Source: Nonomuraea africana (GTDB taxonomy: Bacteria; Actinomycetota; Actinomycetes; Streptosporangiales; Streptosporangiaceae). Taken from it: 64,000 bases of DNA. The position numbers were made by a program, and so were the translations under genes. A model generated the notes under the pieces. That model saw only the letters and a list, made by a program, of their open reading frames with translations. It ran no database searches and was not told where the DNA came from. Shown piece by piece: positions 63,442 through 64,000 of the stretch; position 1 is the first letter of the stretch, and every line of letters begins with the position of its first letter. The DNA lies in contig NZ_JADBEF010000001.1 of assembly GCF_014873535.1 (NCBI RefSeq), forward strand, positions 5,208,001-5,272,000. The letters are read 5' to 3'.

Positions 63442-64000
63442 GCCGCGTTGATCCTTTCGATCACCTTCAGCAGGGCGGAGTGGTCGAGCGAGCCGTGCCC
63501 CTGGGCCCTGGCCGCGGCGATGAGCTGGGTGACGAGGGCCGTCATCGGGAGCGAGAGCCCCGCCTGCCTGGCCGCGGCCGTGGCGATGCCCATGTCCTTG
63601 TGGTGCAGGTCGATACGGAAGCCGGGGGTGAAGTCGCGGGCCACCATGGAGTGGCGTTTGAGCTCCAGGACGCGGGAGCCGGCCAGCCCGCCCGCCAGCA
63701 CGTCGAGGCCCTTGCCAGGGTCGACGCCCGAGGCCTCCATCAGCATGATCGCTTCGGCGACGAGGGCGTAGGTGCCGCCGACGACCAGCTGGTTGGCGGC
63801 CTTGACGGTCTGGCCGGCGCCGGGCGGGCCGACGTGGACGATCGTCCGGCCGACGGCCCGCAGGACGGGTAAGGCGGCGTGGAAGTCCGCCTCGGCGCCG
63901 CCCACCATGATCGAGAGGCTGCCTTCGATCGCGCCCCGCTCTCCGCCGCTGACGGGCGCGTCGAGGGCGCGGGGCAGGCGTTGCGCAATCCCCATCGACG
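63438..64000 (-). CDS. glxR: Tartronate semialdehyde reductase (2-hydroxy-3-oxopropionate reductase), partial
   Basis: C-terminal 187 codons, open to the window edge. Beta-hydroxyacid dehydrogenase sequence: ALDAPVSGGERGAIEGSLS (substrate-binding motif), GPPGAGQTVKAANQLVVGGT with the catalytic Lys, and GFRIDLHHKDMGIATAAARQ. It reduces tartronate semialdehyde to glycerate after the carboligase. The TGA overlaps the carboligase ATG. The N-terminal NAD-binding domain lies outside the window; an ATG at 63995 is internal. Confidence 0.88.
   Translation of the reverse strand, partial: SMGIAQRLPRALDAPVSGGERGAIEGSLSIMVGGAEADFHAALPVLRAVGRTIVHVGPPGAGQTVKAANQLVVGGTYALVAEAIMLMEASGVDPGKGLDVLAGGLAGSRVLELKRHSMVARDFTPGFRIDLHHKDMGIATAAARQAGLSLPMTALVTQLIAAARAQGHGSLDHSALLKVIERINAA

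Overview
This is a high-GC actinobacterial chromosome segment, most likely from the Streptosporangiales (a Nonomuraea- or Streptosporangium-like organism). The genus is an inference. The signs are uniform G/C-rich third codon positions, many GTG starts, and start codons placed 6 to 8 bases after a TAnnnT -10 box (leaderless promoters). Supporting content includes a PknG/GlnX/GlnH-type signalling island, actinomycete integrative element (AICE) debris beside tRNA genes, and the housekeeping set dnaG, dgt, a primary-type sigma factor, ppdK and a dimeric glyS.

Layout. 1-2.8 kb is a graveyard of IS110, IS256 and IS1182 pieces and a beheaded tyrosine integrase, ending at a tRNA with anticodon CAT. 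3.2-13.3 kb carries ordinary accessory and metabolic genes: a histidine phosphatase, a TetR-controlled rifampin-phosphotransferase-like enzyme with a clear operator, a three-gene membrane/lipoprotein operon with a 27-residue microprotein, an ACC-deaminase-like PLP enzyme, galactokinase and an enoyl-CoA hydratase. 13.5-14.6 kb encodes a bacterial nitric oxide synthase oxygenase. 15.0-16.6 kb is a decayed AICE (membrane protein, Rep, integrase) at tRNA-Asn. 17-19 kb has a GH63-like glycosidase and small membrane proteins.

19.2-27.9 kb is the most coherent system: a coiled-coil protein, a PknG-like kinase, a PP2C phosphatase, a VWA protein, an FHA protein, a GlnX-like membrane protein and a GlnH-like lipoprotein. 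Successive genes mostly overlap by one to four bases. Kinase, phosphatase and FHA protein all carry N-terminal zinc ribbons. This looks like a complete phospho-signalling module (sensor, kinase, reader, eraser).

28.2-38.4 kb holds sigma factor, dnaG and dgt. The dnaG-dgt interval has been expanded by intact IS256 (8-bp target duplication), repeat clusters, a degenerate M23 lipoprotein and an FAD oxidoreductase. A repeat family with a conserved head of about 95 bp and variable tandem tails occurs near 14.7, 32.6 and 34.5 kb.

38.5-43.8 kb has an ABC transporter with a small partner, an M48 protease and a secreted protein. 43.8-54.4 kb (mostly minus strand) has ppdK with an overlapping double operator upstream, a receptor Ser/Thr kinase, a two-component system, and a peptide-MoxR-DUF58-VWA-HtrA operon. 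54.5-64 kb has secreted hydrolases, glyS, and a tartronate-semialdehyde-reductase/glyoxylate-carboligase-like/aldehyde-dehydrogenase operon cut by the window edge.
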